Source of the DNA: JBDSLU01 sp963844435
GTDB taxonomy: Bacteria > Acidobacteriota > Vicinamibacteria > Vicinamibacterales > Vicinamibacteraceae
Assembly: GCA_963844435.1 (NCBI GenBank)
Contig: CAWJOG010000013.1
Location: 62,001 to 126,000, forward strand
Reading direction: 5' to 3'
Length of the DNA stretch: 64,000 bases
Below, piece by piece: positions 8,084 to 17,043 of this stretch. The position numbers and the translations under genes were made by a program. The stretch's first letter is position 1. Every line of letters begins with the position of its first letter. The notes beneath the pieces are model-generated. The model saw only the letters and a list, made by a program, of their open reading frames with translations, made no database searches and had not been told where the DNA came from.

Positions 8084-8348
8084 CTACGACGCGACGTGGG
8101 CGGCCGACGGCCGGGCGTGGTGCTCGAGCGCGTGCTTCGGCTCGGCACGACTTGCACCGGCGTCGGCAGGTAGGCATCCATGCCGACCGACAGGCGGCTT
8201 CTCGCGATCGCCGCTGCAGTCGCGTTGGCGTGAACTGCAGCAGCTCGACGGCGTCGAAGCGCGACGCCTCGAGCGCCTCGACGGCCTCGCGGCCGTTGCC
8301 CTGCTCAATCGGCAGCGGCCGCACGACCGCCATTTCGGGTTGCCTCAC
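8084..8348 (-). pseudogene. Decayed response-regulator receiver-domain fragment
   Basis: On the minus strand one frame reads GNGREAVEALEASRFDAV, the typical end of helix 2/strand 3 of a receiver domain. The expected LMDVQMPEMDG segment with the phosphoacceptor is missing. A second frame then reads GMDAYLPTPVQ, matching the receiver alpha4-beta5 region (GMDAYLxKPV, with Thr for the conserved Lys), and a third frame continues AEPKHALEHHARPSA, like a receiver C-terminal helix. Three frames and an internal deletion mean this is a relic, probably of a hybrid histidine kinase or response regulator. The surrounding 7908-8083 and 8349-8391 hold nothing else I recognise. Confidence 0.6.
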
Positions 8349-8391
8349 AACATCGCGGAAACCCCTGCGTGCAGCGGCGTGCAGGCACGGC

Positions 8392-8397
8392 TAGAAT
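8392..8397 (+). promoter_or_regulatory. -10 element TAGAAT of a probable leaderless promoter
   Basis: TAGAAT ends 8 bases before the ATG at 8406. No Shine-Dalgarno sequence fits between them, so the transcript is probably leaderless or nearly so. Confidence 0.5.
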
Positions 8398-8405
8398 CGC
8401 CGGCT

Positions 8406-10614
8406 ATGGCCGCACAGAACTGGGATCGCCGCGCCTTCATCGAGGCGCTTGGGACGGTGACCGCGGGAGCGCTGGTCGCGCCCCCGATCGTGGGCGCCGC
8501 GCCGCAGGTGCCGCCAGCCGTCGTCGGTCCTCGCCCGCCGGCACCGGCGTGGTGCGCCGAACCGATGCGCTGGGCCCAGCTGGTGCTGGTCGAGAACGAC
8601 CCCGGGCAGGTCGATCTCGGCTTCTGGCTCGACTACTTCACGCGCGTCCACGCCGACGCGGTGTGTCTCAGCGCCGGCGGCATCGTCGCCTACTACCCCA
8701 CCGACATCCCCTTCCATCACCGCAGCGCCTGGCTCGGCACCAGCGATCCGTTCGGTGACCTGGTCCGCGGCTGCCGCGCCAAGGGCATGAAGATCCTGGC
8801 CCGCACCGATCCGCACGCGACCCGCGACGACACCGCGCGGGCCCACCCCGACTGGATCGCCGTCGACGCCGACGGGAAGCCGCGCCGGCACTGGTCCAAC
8901 CCTGAGCTGTGGATCACGTGCGCGCTCGGGCCCTACAACTTCGAGTTCATGACCGCCGTCCACCGCGAGATCGTCTCGCGCTACGACATCGACGGCATCT
9001 TCACCAACCGGTGGGCCAACCAGACCGAGTGCCACTGCGACCACTGCCGGCGGAACTTCCGCGTCGCCAGCGGTCTCGATCTGCCGCGGACGACCGACGC
9101 CGCCGATCCGACCCGCCGCGCCTTCGTCGCCTGGCGCAAGGCGCGCCTCACCGAGCTGTGGGCGCTGATGGGACGCCGACATCCGCAAGACGCGGCCGGG
9201 CGCCTGCTTCGTGCCCAACGGTCCACCCGACATGCGCACCGCCGGGCTGATGCAGGCGCCCATCCAGTTCGCCGATCACCAGGCCCGCCGCGGCTTGACG
9301 GCGCCGTACTCGAACGGCCGGCGCGGCAAGGAGTACCACGCGGTGATGGACGGGCGCCCGGTCGGCGGGATCTTCAGCGTCGGCGTCGAGGAGCCGCACC
9401 GCTGGAAGGACTCGGTGCAGAGCGAGGCGGAGATCCGGCTGTGGGTGGCGAGCGGCACGGCACAGGGCATGCGGCCATGGTTCGCCAAGTTCGCCGGCGT
9501 GCTGCGCGATCGGCGCTGGCTGCCCGTCGTGGAGCGCATCTACGACTGGCATCACCGCCACGAGCGCTACCTGCGCAACACGCGATCGCTGGCGCGGGTG
9601 GCGCTGCTCTTCTCCGAGCAGTCAGCCAGCGTCTATGCGCCGGGGCCCGGGCGGCCGCTCGCCGATCACGTCGCCGGCATGTACCACGCGCTGGTCGAGG
9701 CGCGCGTGCCATTCGACCTCGTGCACGAGGCGTTCCTCACGCCCGAGGCGCTCGACCGGTACGCGCTCGTCGTGCTCGCCAACGCCGCGGCCTTGTCGGA
9801 CACACAGTGCGAGGCGCTCCGCGCCTACGTCGGGCGCGGCGGCGGCCTCCTGGCGACGTTCGAGAGCTCGCGCTACGACGAGTCCGGCAGGCGGCGGCCC
9901 GACTTCGGCCTCGGCGACGTGTTCGGCGTCCGCGACACCGGCGGTGTCGAGGGCCCGATGAAGAACTCCTACCTGACGCTCGAGGGCGAGGCCGGGTCGC
10001 GGCACGACGTGCTGCGCGGCCTCGATGACGCGCCGCGCGTGATCAACGGCGTCTGGCGCGTGCGCGTCACGGCGTCGAACGGTGCCCGCGCGGTGTCGCC
10101 GCTGACGCTGGTGCCGTCGTATCCCGACCTGCCGATGGAAGACGTCTTCCCACGGCAGGAGCACACCGACACGCCGGAGCTCTATCTGCGCGAGCACGGC
10201 CGCGGCCGTGTCGCCTACTTCCCGTGGGACGTCGATCGCACGTTCTGGGAAGTGCTGAGCCCGGATCACGGCGCCCTCATCGCCGGAGCGGTGCGCTGGG
10301 CGTCGCGCGACGCGGGCCCCGTCTCGGTCACGGGACCCGGCCTGATCGAGGTCGCGGTGTGGCGTCAGGCGTCCTCGATGACCGTCCATCTCGTCAACCT
10401 CACCAACCCGATGTGCATGAAGGGACCGCTGCGCGAGCTGCTGCCGGTCGGCGCACAGCGCGTGCGCATCACCCTGCCGGAGGGCGCACGGGCGACGCGC
10501 GTCTCGCTGCTCACGGCCGGCGGCGAGCCACGGGCGACGCGCGACGACCGCACGATCACCGTCGACGTGCCGTCGATCCTCGACCACGAGGTGGTGGCCA
10601 TCGATCTGGCGTGA
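8406..10614 (+). CDS. Tat-type secreted GHL6 glycosidase-like protein with GH42-type trimerisation domain (frameshifted)
   Basis: The N-terminus has a twin-arginine-like signal (DRRAFIEALGTVTAGALVA, cleaved near GAAPQ). Residues about 50-250 match the hypothetical glycosyl hydrolase 6 (GHL6) TIM-barrel type: KGMKILARTDPHAT, HPDWIAVDADGKP, YDIDGIFTNRW and a CHCDHCRRNF cysteine cluster. The second half holds a GH42M/GATase-like domain (YHALVEARVPFDLVHEAFLT ... YVGRGGGLLATFESS). Substrate is unknown, presumably a carbohydrate outside the cytoplasm. One extra A near 9168 (CTGATGGGAC) breaks the frame: ...ELWAL continues as WDADIRKTRPGACFVPNGPP in the next frame. The corrected product is about 735 aa. 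The second half also has its own GTG at 9211, but its upstream frame continues the barrel. Confidence 0.75.
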
Positions 10615-10661
10615 GCGATCGCGTTCGACTACCCTGAAGCCCCCTGCTTCCCGAGGAGATC

Positions 10662-11546
10662 ATGATGAAGCGCCTGTCGTTCTTCCGCGTGGTGATGAGC
10701 GCGGCCACGCTGGCCGGCCTCGCCTCGCTGCCCCCGCGCGCCGACGCCCAGACCCCGCCCGCCGCCCCGCCCGCCACGGGCAGTCCGGCAGCGGCTGCGG
10801 CGGGGCCGCGTGGCGGATGCCAGGGCCTGCCGTCGCACGCGGCGCTCAAGGCGGCGCTCGTCACCGCGACGCAGGCCGAGACCAGCGGGTTGAACAACCA
10901 CATGTGGGCGACCGTCGTGAACCGCGACGGCGTGGTGTGCGCGGTCGTCTTCTCCGGGACGAATCGCGGCGCGCAGTGGCCGGGCAGCCGCGTCATCTCC
11001 GCCCAGAAGGCGAACACGGCCAACGCCTTCAGCCTCGACGCCACCTCGTCGAGCAACGGCTCGGGCCAGGCCAAGGGGCTGGCGCTCGCGACCGCCAACC
11101 TCTATTCCGCGGTACAGCCCGGCGGCAGCCTGTACGGTCTGCAGCACAGCAACCCGGTCGACACCGACGCGGCCTACGAGGCGGGCGGCTCCACCGCCTT
11201 CGGCACGACCGGCGATCCGATGTTCAATCGCGCCGTCGGCGGCGTCAACGTGTTCGGCGGCGGGCTCGGCCTCTACGCCAGCGGCGGCCGGCTGGTCGGC
11301 GGCGTCGGCGTCAGCGGCGACACGTCCTGCGCCGACCACTTCATCGCCTGGCGCGTGCGGCAGGCGTTGAACCTCGACTTCCTCGCCGGGGTCGGCGGCG
11401 TCAGCGGCGACGCCACGCGCCCGGACAACATCGTGTTCGACATCACCGACAACCCGGCTGGCGGCAGCGGTGTCAGCAAGGGCGGATTCGGTCACCCGAA
11501 GTGCCTCAACACGGGCGATCCGTCGTCGCTGCCCGCGGTCCGCTGA
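10662..11546 (+). CDS. Secreted GlcG/HbpS-family protein
   Basis: The protein has 294 residues with a signal peptide (MMKRLSFFRVVMSAATLAGL, cleaved near ADAQ) and an Ala/Pro linker, then a GlcG/HbpS fold. Typical family features are ALKAALVTATQ, WATVVNRDGVVCAVVFSG, SRVISAQKANTANAFSL and a Gly-rich LVGGVGVSGDTSCADH near the end. Family members (HbpS of Streptomyces) bind haem or cobalamin outside the cell; whether this one does is not visible. A GAGGAG Shine-Dalgarno precedes the ATG. The VanZ-like gene downstream starts inside its 3' end. Confidence 0.82.
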   Translation: MMKRLSFFRVVMSAATLAGLASLPPRADAQTPPAAPPATGSPAAAAAGPRGGCQGLPSHAALKAALVTATQAETSGLNNHMWATVVNRDGVVCAVVFSGTNRGAQWPGSRVISAQKANTANAFSLDATSSSNGSGQAKGLALATANLYSAVQPGGSLYGLQHSNPVDTDAAYEAGGSTAFGTTGDPMFNRAVGGVNVFGGGLGLYASGGRLVGGVGVSGDTSCADHFIAWRVRQALNLDFLAGVGGVSGDATRPDNIVFDITDNPAGGSGVSKGGFGHPKCLNTGDPSSLPAVR

Positions 11547-12685
11547 CGCCGCGCCGCGGCCGGCTGGCGCTGTCCATCGCGATCGCCGCGTCGATCGCGC
11601 TGATCCTCGCCGCGCCGGCGATCGGCAGCGCCCGGTCCGCGCTCCGCGCCGCGTTCCCGGGCACATTCAGCCGCCTGATCGAGGGCGGCCTCGCCGTCGC
11701 GGTGCTCGCCGCGATCGGCGTGGCGCTGGCGCGCATCAGGACGCATCGGACGCTCCGCTACGGCGCGCTGGCGGCGGCGCTCGCCATCGCCTGGGCCTAC
11801 TCCGCCGCGACCGGCAGCGCCGACCCGGCGATCCGCGCCGTCGAGCGCGTCCACTTCGTCGAGTTCGGCCTGATCGCCTGGCTGTTCCTGCGGGTGTGGC
11901 GCGACCGGCCGGACGCGTCGGCGATCGTCGCGCCGGCGCTCGCGGCGCTGATTGCCGGCGTCGGCGACGAGGCGTTCCAGTGGTTCCTGCCGGCGCGCGT
12001 CGGCGAGCTCGCCGATGTCGCGCTGAACGCGGTCGCGATCGGCTGCGGCCTGCTCGCCGGCGCGGCGATCACGCCGCCCGCCGATGCGGGCGGCCGCTGG
12101 ACGGGCGCGTCGAGCCGCCTCGTCGCGCGCCTGCTGGCGCTCGCCATCCTCGCCCTCGCCGGCTTCGTCCACCTGGTCCATCTCGGTCATCGTCTGGACC
12201 TGCCGGGGGTCGGCACGCTTCGAGACGCGCTACACGGCCGCCGAGCTCGATGCGGCCGCACGCCTGCGCGGCGGAGACCTGGCGCCACGATCCGCCGCTG
12301 GTGCGGCCGCCGCGCTTCTCGCGCGAGGATCAGTACATGACCGAAGGCCTGCAGCACGTGCAGGCGCGCAACGGCGCCTGGGATCGCGGTGACGCGCTCA
12401 CCGCCTGGCGTGAGAACCTGATCCTCGAGCGCTTCTTCGCGCCGGTCCTCGATACGCCGTCGTACGTCTCGCGCGGCGGCCATCGCTGGAGCGTCGAACA
12501 GCGCGCCGATGCCGGCCGGCGTGTGGCCGGCCGCGACGCGGCACCGTTCAGCAGTCGCGCCTTCCCGTATCCGATCCAGACGTGGTCGCCGGTGGTCGTG
12601 TGGTCGATCGCACTCGCGCTCGCCGCCGCGCTCACGATGGCGGGTCAGGCGTGCCGCGGCACGTTCGCCGGCCGCGGCCGATTGA
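11501..12685 (+). CDS. VanZ-like membrane protein with long C-terminal extension (frameshifted)
   Basis: Four or five membrane helices (ALSIAIAASIALILAAPAIG, GLAVAVLAAIGVALARI, ALAAALAIAWAYSAA) surround a VanZ-type core with HFVEFGLIAWLFLRVW and GDEAFQWFLPARVGELADVALN. The start is uncertain: GTG at 11501 overlaps glcG by 46 bases and CTG at 11543 is the alternative. Near 12215 and 12280 the frame changes twice, rejoining FETRYTAAELDAAARLR with AETWRHDPPLVRPPRF. The restored C-terminus is a soluble region (FSREDQYMTEGLQHVQARNG) followed by a last helix (VVVWSIALALAAALTMAG). The 3' end is also uncertain: TGA at 12683 in one frame, 12876 in another. VanZ-like proteins have no proven resistance role outside vanA clusters. 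Confidence 0.55.
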
Positions 12686-12719
12686 CAGCCCGCCCGGGTG
12701 GCGGCACACACTGTCGCCC

Positions 12720-13538
12720 ATGCTCACCATGCTGCTCGCAGCGGCGGCCCTCGCGGCCGCCCCCGCCGACACGCGGCCGGCGCCCGTCACGCCGCCGAAC
12801 GTCAACATCCCCTTGTGGGCGCCGGGCCAGGTGCCGCTCGCGCAGGGCGAGGGCCCGCTCGACGCGCCGTTCCTGACCACGTTCCTCCCGCCCGAGGGCC
12901 AGCGCAACGGCGCGGCGGTGATCATCGCGCCGGGCGGCGCCAACATCATGCTGATGCACGGCGGCGAAGGCCTCGAGGTGGCCGAGCAGCTGAACGCGTG
13001 GGGCATCACCGCGTTCGTGCTCACCTACCGGCTGTCGCCCCGCTACAACGACGAGGCGCGGACGCTCGACGGCCAGCGCGCCATGCAGGTCGTGCGAGCG
13101 CGCGCGGCGGAGTGGAAGCTCGATCCGGCGCGCATCGGCTTCGCCGGCTTCTCGGCCGGCTCGTCGCTCGGCCGGCTGGTGACCGCCAGCGCCAAGCCTG
13201 GCGATCCGAACGCCGGCGATGCGATCGCGCGGGTCTCGTCGCGGCCCGACTTCCTCGTCCTCGTCTACAGCGCCGGACGGGCCACGCCGGGCGAGGATCT
13301 GAAGACGTTCCCGCCGACGTTCCTGACCTGCGCCGCGCGCGACACCGGGCCAGCCAACGGATCGGCCGAGCTGTTCGTCGCCCTCAACAAGGCCGGCGCC
13401 AACGCGGAGATCCACATCTATCAGCAGGGCCGTCACGGCTACGGCGCCGCCCTGCGCAGCCCGGAGTTCTCGCCGTGGATGCCGGCGCTGCGCCACTTCC
13501 TCGTCCAGGCGGGCTTGGTGCCGGCGGGTCGCTCGTGA
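12720..13538 (+). CDS. Secreted alpha/beta-hydrolase (acetylesterase/BD-FAE-like)
   Basis: The protein has 272 residues with a short hydrophobic signal (MLTMLLAAAALAAAPADT). It has an oxyanion strand VIIAPGGANIMLMHG, the nucleophile elbow GFSAGSS and a C-terminal QQGRHGYG supplying the catalytic His. The PNVNIPLWAPGQVP opening is common in secreted carbohydrate acetyl esterases near glycan-degradation genes. Substrate is not determinable. The start ATG at 12720 is the first that leaves a clean signal peptide. Its TGA overlaps the GTG start of the next gene (GTGA), indicating translational coupling. A related hydrolase lies at 28474-29581. Confidence 0.82.
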   Translation: MLTMLLAAAALAAAPADTRPAPVTPPNVNIPLWAPGQVPLAQGEGPLDAPFLTTFLPPEGQRNGAAVIIAPGGANIMLMHGGEGLEVAEQLNAWGITAFVLTYRLSPRYNDEARTLDGQRAMQVVRARAAEWKLDPARIGFAGFSAGSSLGRLVTASAKPGDPNAGDAIARVSSRPDFLVLVYSAGRATPGEDLKTFPPTFLTCAARDTGPANGSAELFVALNKAGANAEIHIYQQGRHGYGAALRSPEFSPWMPALRHFLVQAGLVPAGRS

Positions 13539-14440
13539 GGGCGCGCGCGCTCCTGCCCGTGCTCCTGCCCCTGTTTGTGCTCGCGGGCGCGGCGCTCGGG
13601 GCCGCCACGCTCGCCGGCCAGCAATCCGCCGCGAAGACCGTCGACGACGGCTACGGTGTCCTGGTCTACGTGCCGGCCGGCGCCTTCACGATGGGCGACA
13701 CCTTCGGCGACGGCGATGGCCGCGAGCGTCCGGTCCACACGGTCGAGGTCGACGCGTTCTACATCGGCAAGTTCGAGGTCACGAACGCCCAGTGGCGCCG
13801 CTTCCGCGACGATCCGGGCTACGACGATCCGAAGTTCTGGCCCGATGGCCGCGTCATGCCGAAGACCCAGATCCCGTACTGGACGCAGGCGCAGAACCAC
13901 GGCGGCGGCACGCCCGACAGCGACGACTACCCCGTCCTCGGCGTCAACTGGGACGGTGCCACCGCCTACTGCCGCTGGCTGAGCGCGAAGACCGGGAAGA
14001 CGTATCGCCTGCCCACCGAGGCGGAGTGGGAGAAGGCGGCGCGCGGCACTGACCGGCGGCGCTATCCGTGGGGCAACGAGATCGACCGCACCCGCGCCAA
14101 CTACGCCGGCGCGCAGGCGTTCGACACCGGGCGCCAGGTCGGCTTCTACGATGGATCGGTGCGCGGCGAACTGCGCACGCAGTCGAACGCGTCGCCGTAC
14201 GGCGCCTTCGACATGGCCGGCAACGTCATGGAGTGGTGCCAGGACTGGTACGGGCGCGACTACTACCGCGTGTCGCCACGGCGCAACCCGACCGGGCCGG
14301 AGACGGGCGCCTACCGCGTGCTGCGCGGCGGGACCTTCTTCATGGATCCCCTGGATCTGCGATCCTACGCCCGGCACGCCGGCTGGCCGTCCGTCCAGAC
14401 GCACCGGATGGTCGGCTTCCGCCCCGTCCGCATCCCCTGA
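13535..14440 (+). CDS. Secreted SUMF1/FGE-like protein lacking the FGE cysteines
   Basis: The protein has 301 residues with a signal peptide (LLPVLLPLFVLAGAALGAAT) and a complete SUMF1-type fold: VPAGAFTMGDTFGDGD, FYIGKFEVTNAQWRRF, YPVLGVNWDGATAYCRWL, YRLPTEAEWEKAARG, YPWGNE, FDMAGNVMEWCQDWY and RVLRGGTFF. True formylglycine-generating enzymes carry two active-site cysteines in the segment after GG(S/T). Here that segment is FMDPLDLRSYARHAG with no Cys, so sulfatase activation is unlikely and a binding role is more likely. No sulfatase is nearby. It is coupled to the esterase upstream, and its stop codon lies within the repeat array that follows. Confidence 0.88.
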   Translation: MRARALLPVLLPLFVLAGAALGAATLAGQQSAAKTVDDGYGVLVYVPAGAFTMGDTFGDGDGRERPVHTVEVDAFYIGKFEVTNAQWRRFRDDPGYDDPKFWPDGRVMPKTQIPYWTQAQNHGGGTPDSDDYPVLGVNWDGATAYCRWLSAKTGKTYRLPTEAEWEKAARGTDRRRYPWGNEIDRTRANYAGAQAFDTGRQVGFYDGSVRGELRTQSNASPYGAFDMAGNVMEWCQDWYGRDYYRVSPRRNPTGPETGAYRVLRGGTFFMDPLDLRSYARHAGWPSVQTHRMVGFRPVRIP

Positions 14441-14627
14441 CGATCCCCTGACGACTCCGGAGTCGTTTCGGGACGACTCCGGAGTCCCATCGCGATGACT
14501 CCGGAGTCCCGGCGTGACTGCCCCGGGAATCCTTCGTGAACTCCGGCGTTTCTTCGCAACGACTCCGGAGTCCTTTCGTGATCACTCCGGAGTCGTCCCC
14601 TGACCACTCCGGAGTCGTTTCGTGCCT
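14432..14627. repeat. Array of 22-bp units carrying the palindrome GACTCCGGAGTC
   Basis: An 11-bp direct duplication (ATCCCCTGACG at 14432-14442 and 14443-14453) leads into eight units starting at 14454, 14476, 14498, 14520, 14540, 14562, 14584 and 14606. Each is an ACTCCGGAGTC-type palindrome plus 11 variable bases tending to STTTCGTGAYS. Unit 4 is degenerate and 20 bp long, unit 5 has one degraded arm, and the rest are exact in the 10-bp core. The array runs from the FGE-like stop codon into the leader of the next gene. A second pair is at 22729-22774. The palindrome has no loop, so sites for a dimeric DNA-binding protein or an RNA processing/termination region are both possible. Confidence 0.9.
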
Positions 14628-14718
14628 GGGCGGTAAACACCCGGCGCACAGCCGCGGTAACACCTGACTGCGGGCTCCCGGCCGCTCCCGGCCGGCAGGC
14701 TCGCCCAAGGAGGATTGC

Positions 14719-15822
14719 ATGCGCGTCCGCTCACTCGGCGCTCTGCTGCTCACGGCCGGCATCGCGGCCTCGCTCTCCGGCACGCCCGCCGCCCGGGCCG
14801 TCGTCACCGGCGCCGACGCCGGCGCCACGCCGGCGGCCCTCGGCGTCCTGGCCTTCGGCCCCGGCAACGTCCTGTTCGCCGCCGATCCGCAGGGCGCCGC
14901 CATCTATGCCTTCGATCTCGGCACCGCCGCCGGCGAGCCGGGCGCCGCCGACGTGCCGGATCTGGACAAGAAGCTCGCCGCCGTCCTCGGCACCGACGCC
15001 GCGCAGGTCGCGATCACCGATCTCGCCGTGCACCCGACGACGCGCAACGTCTACCTCGCCGCGATGCGCGGCACGGGCGCCGCCGCGGCGCCGGCGCTGG
15101 TCCGCCTCGATGGAGCCGGCCGCCTCGACGTCGTCGCCCTCGGCGGCCTGAAGTACACGTCGGTGGCGCTGCCGAACGCGCCCGTCGCCAACCCGCAGGC
15201 GCGCCGCGACCCGCGGGCGGCGTCGATCACCGACATGGCCTTCGACAACGGCCAGCTGATCGTGGCCGGCCTGTCGAACGAGGAGTTCGCCTCGAAGCTC
15301 CGCGCGGTGAAGTACCCGTTCTCGCAGGTCGACCCCGGCACGAGCGTCGAGATCTTCCACGGCAACCACGGGGCCGTGGAAACGCGCTCCCCGGTCTATG
15401 CGTTCGTGCCGTACACCATCGGCGGGACGAAGCAGATCGTCGCCGGCTATCTCTGCACGCCGCTGGTCACGTTCCCGATGACCAGCCTGACCGCGGCGCC
15501 GGGCGCCAAGGTGCGCGGCACCACGATCGCCGAGCTCGGCAGCGGCAATCGTCCGATCGACATGATCGTCTACAGCCGCGGCGGCCAGGACTACCTGCTG
15601 ATGTCGAACACCAGCCGGGGCGTGATGAAGATCCCGACGGCGACGTTCGCCACGGCCAGCGGCATCAACGCCAAGGTCGTCGAAACCACCGCCGGCGTGC
15701 CGTTCGAGACGCTCGCCGAGCTCAAGGGCGTCGAGCACCTCGACCGTGTCGGTGCTGACAAGGTCGCGGTCCTGACGAAGGCCGAGACCGGCGTGTCGCT
15801 GCGGACGATCCCGCTGCCGTAG
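14719..15822 (+). CDS. Secreted protein of unknown function, propeller-like
   Basis: The protein has 367 residues starting at ATG after a strong AAGGAGG. It carries a signal peptide (LGALLLTAGIAASLSG, cleaved near ARA). I recognise no named family. The repeated pattern of short strands (GVLAFGPGNVLFAADPQGAAI, partly; ITDLAVHPTTRNVYLA; ASITDMAFDNGQLIVAGLS; RPIDMIVYSRGGQDYLL) suggests a beta-propeller. It follows the palindrome array and precedes another secreted protein by 27 bases, so the two may act together. Confidence 0.6.
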   Translation: MRVRSLGALLLTAGIAASLSGTPAARAVVTGADAGATPAALGVLAFGPGNVLFAADPQGAAIYAFDLGTAAGEPGAADVPDLDKKLAAVLGTDAAQVAITDLAVHPTTRNVYLAAMRGTGAAAAPALVRLDGAGRLDVVALGGLKYTSVALPNAPVANPQARRDPRAASITDMAFDNGQLIVAGLSNEEFASKLRAVKYPFSQVDPGTSVEIFHGNHGAVETRSPVYAFVPYTIGGTKQIVAGYLCTPLVTFPMTSLTAAPGAKVRGTTIAELGSGNRPIDMIVYSRGGQDYLLMSNTSRGVMKIPTATFATASGINAKVVETTAGVPFETLAELKGVEHLDRVGADKVAVLTKAETGVSLRTIPLP

Positions 15823-15837
15823 CGGACATCCCGCTGC

Positions 15838-15843
15838 CATAAT
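15838..15843 (+). promoter_or_regulatory. -10 element CATAAT of a probable leaderless promoter
   Basis: CATAAT ends 6 bases before the GTG start at 15850, with no Shine-Dalgarno sequence. The same arrangement occurs before 4616 and 8406. Confidence 0.45.
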
Positions 15844-15849
15844 CGGCCC

Positions 15850-17043
15850 GTGCTGCCGATCGCGCACGGCCGAGTCCGTGCCTTCTGCCTCGCCTGCGCG
15901 ACGGCGCTCGTCGCCGTCGCGCCGTCCGCGGCCTGCCGCCGGGCGGCGCCGCCCGAACCGCTCGCCGTCACGCTCGTCACCCCACCCGGGGAGACGCGCG
16001 CGGCCATCGATCTCGTCGGCCTGACCGACGACGAGCGCGCCGCGCTGAAGGACGATGCGCCCGCCGCCGTCTGGGAGTCGCTGCTCGAGGTCCGCGTCCA
16101 GGCCGCGAACCCGGAAGCGCCCCCGCCAGCCGTTGCCGGGCGCTACAGCGTGACCGACCGCGGCGTGCGGTTCACGCCGGCCTTCCCCTTCCAGCCCGGC
16201 CGCCGCTACGACGTCCGGGTCGATCTCGGGCGCTTCCGCCGCGACGGACCGCGCACGCTGACCACCACCGTCGCGCTCCCTCGCGGCCAGATGCCGGCGG
16301 CCGAGGCGCGCGTGATGGGGATCTCGCCGGCTGGCGACACCGTCCCCGAGAACCTGCTGCGCTTCTACGTGTACTTCTCGACACCGATGTCCCGCGAGGC
16401 CGGCCTGCCGCACGTCACGCTGATGGACGAGCGCAGCGGCGTCGTCGCGGACGCCTTCCTGCCGGTGGACGGCGGCTTCTGGAACCACGACTTCACGCGC
16501 TACACGCTGTTCTTCGATCCCGGGCGCGTGAAGGTGGGGATCCTGCCGAACGAGCGGATGGGACGGCCGCTCGTCGCCGGCCGCCGGTACCGTCTCGCGA
16601 TTGCGACGACGTGGCTCGACGCGCAGGGCGCGCCGCTGGTCGAGCCGTTCGAGCATCGATTCACCGCGGCGCCGGCGGCAAAGGCGCCACTCGACCTCGA
16701 CGCGTGGCAGATCACGCTGCCCGTCGCCGGCACGCGCCAGCCGGTCGTGCTGCGCTCGCCGGCGCCGCTCGATCACGCCATCGCGCTGCGCGCCATCGGC
16801 ATCACGTCGGCCGGCGGCGAAGAAGTCGACGGCGACGTCTCGCTGGACGTCACCGACACGCGCTGGCAGCTGGTGCCGCGCGAGCCGTGGCGCGCCGGCA
16901 GCTACAGCGTCGTGGCGCTCGAGACGCTGGAGGATCCGGCCGGCAACCGCGTCGGCCGCGCCTTCGAGACGCCGATCGACGATCGCAAACCGCCAGCCGC
17001 GCCGCGGCTGACGCGGCCGTTCAGCATCCCGCCGACGTCCTAG
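15850..17043 (+). CDS. Probable lipoprotein with Ig-like (SbsA-type) domains
   Basis: The protein has 397 residues. An N-terminal hydrophobic segment (RAFCLACATALVAVAPSAAC) could be a signal peptide with a weak lipobox at SAAC. The rest is beta-rich, with Ig-like SbsA-style motifs: VTDRGVRFTPAFPFQPGRRY, FYVYFSTPMSRE, RYTLFFDPGRVKVGI and RPLVAGRRYRLAI. Such domains occur on exported proteins of unknown catalytic role. It lies 27 bases after the secreted propeller-like gene, but a TATA-like box directly before the start suggests its own promoter. Its 3' end overlaps the convergent PAP2 gene by 4 bases. Confidence 0.6.
   Translation: MLPIAHGRVRAFCLACATALVAVAPSAACRRAAPPEPLAVTLVTPPGETRAAIDLVGLTDDERAALKDDAPAAVWESLLEVRVQAANPEAPPPAVAGRYSVTDRGVRFTPAFPFQPGRRYDVRVDLGRFRRDGPRTLTTTVALPRGQMPAAEARVMGISPAGDTVPENLLRFYVYFSTPMSREAGLPHVTLMDERSGVVADAFLPVDGGFWNHDFTRYTLFFDPGRVKVGILPNERMGRPLVAGRRYRLAIATTWLDAQGAPLVEPFEHRFTAAPAAKAPLDLDAWQITLPVAGTRQPVVLRSPAPLDHAIALRAIGITSAGGEEVDGDVSLDVTDTRWQLVPREPWRAGSYSVVALETLEDPAGNRVGRAFETPIDDRKPPAAPRLTRPFSIPPTS

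Noticed and set aside
9211..10614. A separate gene starting at GTG 9211
   Set aside because: The frame upstream of 9211 (WDADIRKTRPGACF) continues the TIM-barrel of the preceding frame, so the GTG is internal to one frameshifted gene.
11501..12685. Glycopeptide-resistance VanZ
   Set aside because: Only the general VanZ-like membrane core is shared; there is no vanHAX or vanRS nearby.
13535..14440. True formylglycine-generating enzyme
   Set aside because: The two active-site cysteines are absent in the usual segment and no sulfatase is nearby.
14432..14627. CRISPR array
   Set aside because: Repeats are only 11-12 bp, period is 22 bp, the alternate part is also partly conserved, and no cas gene is present.
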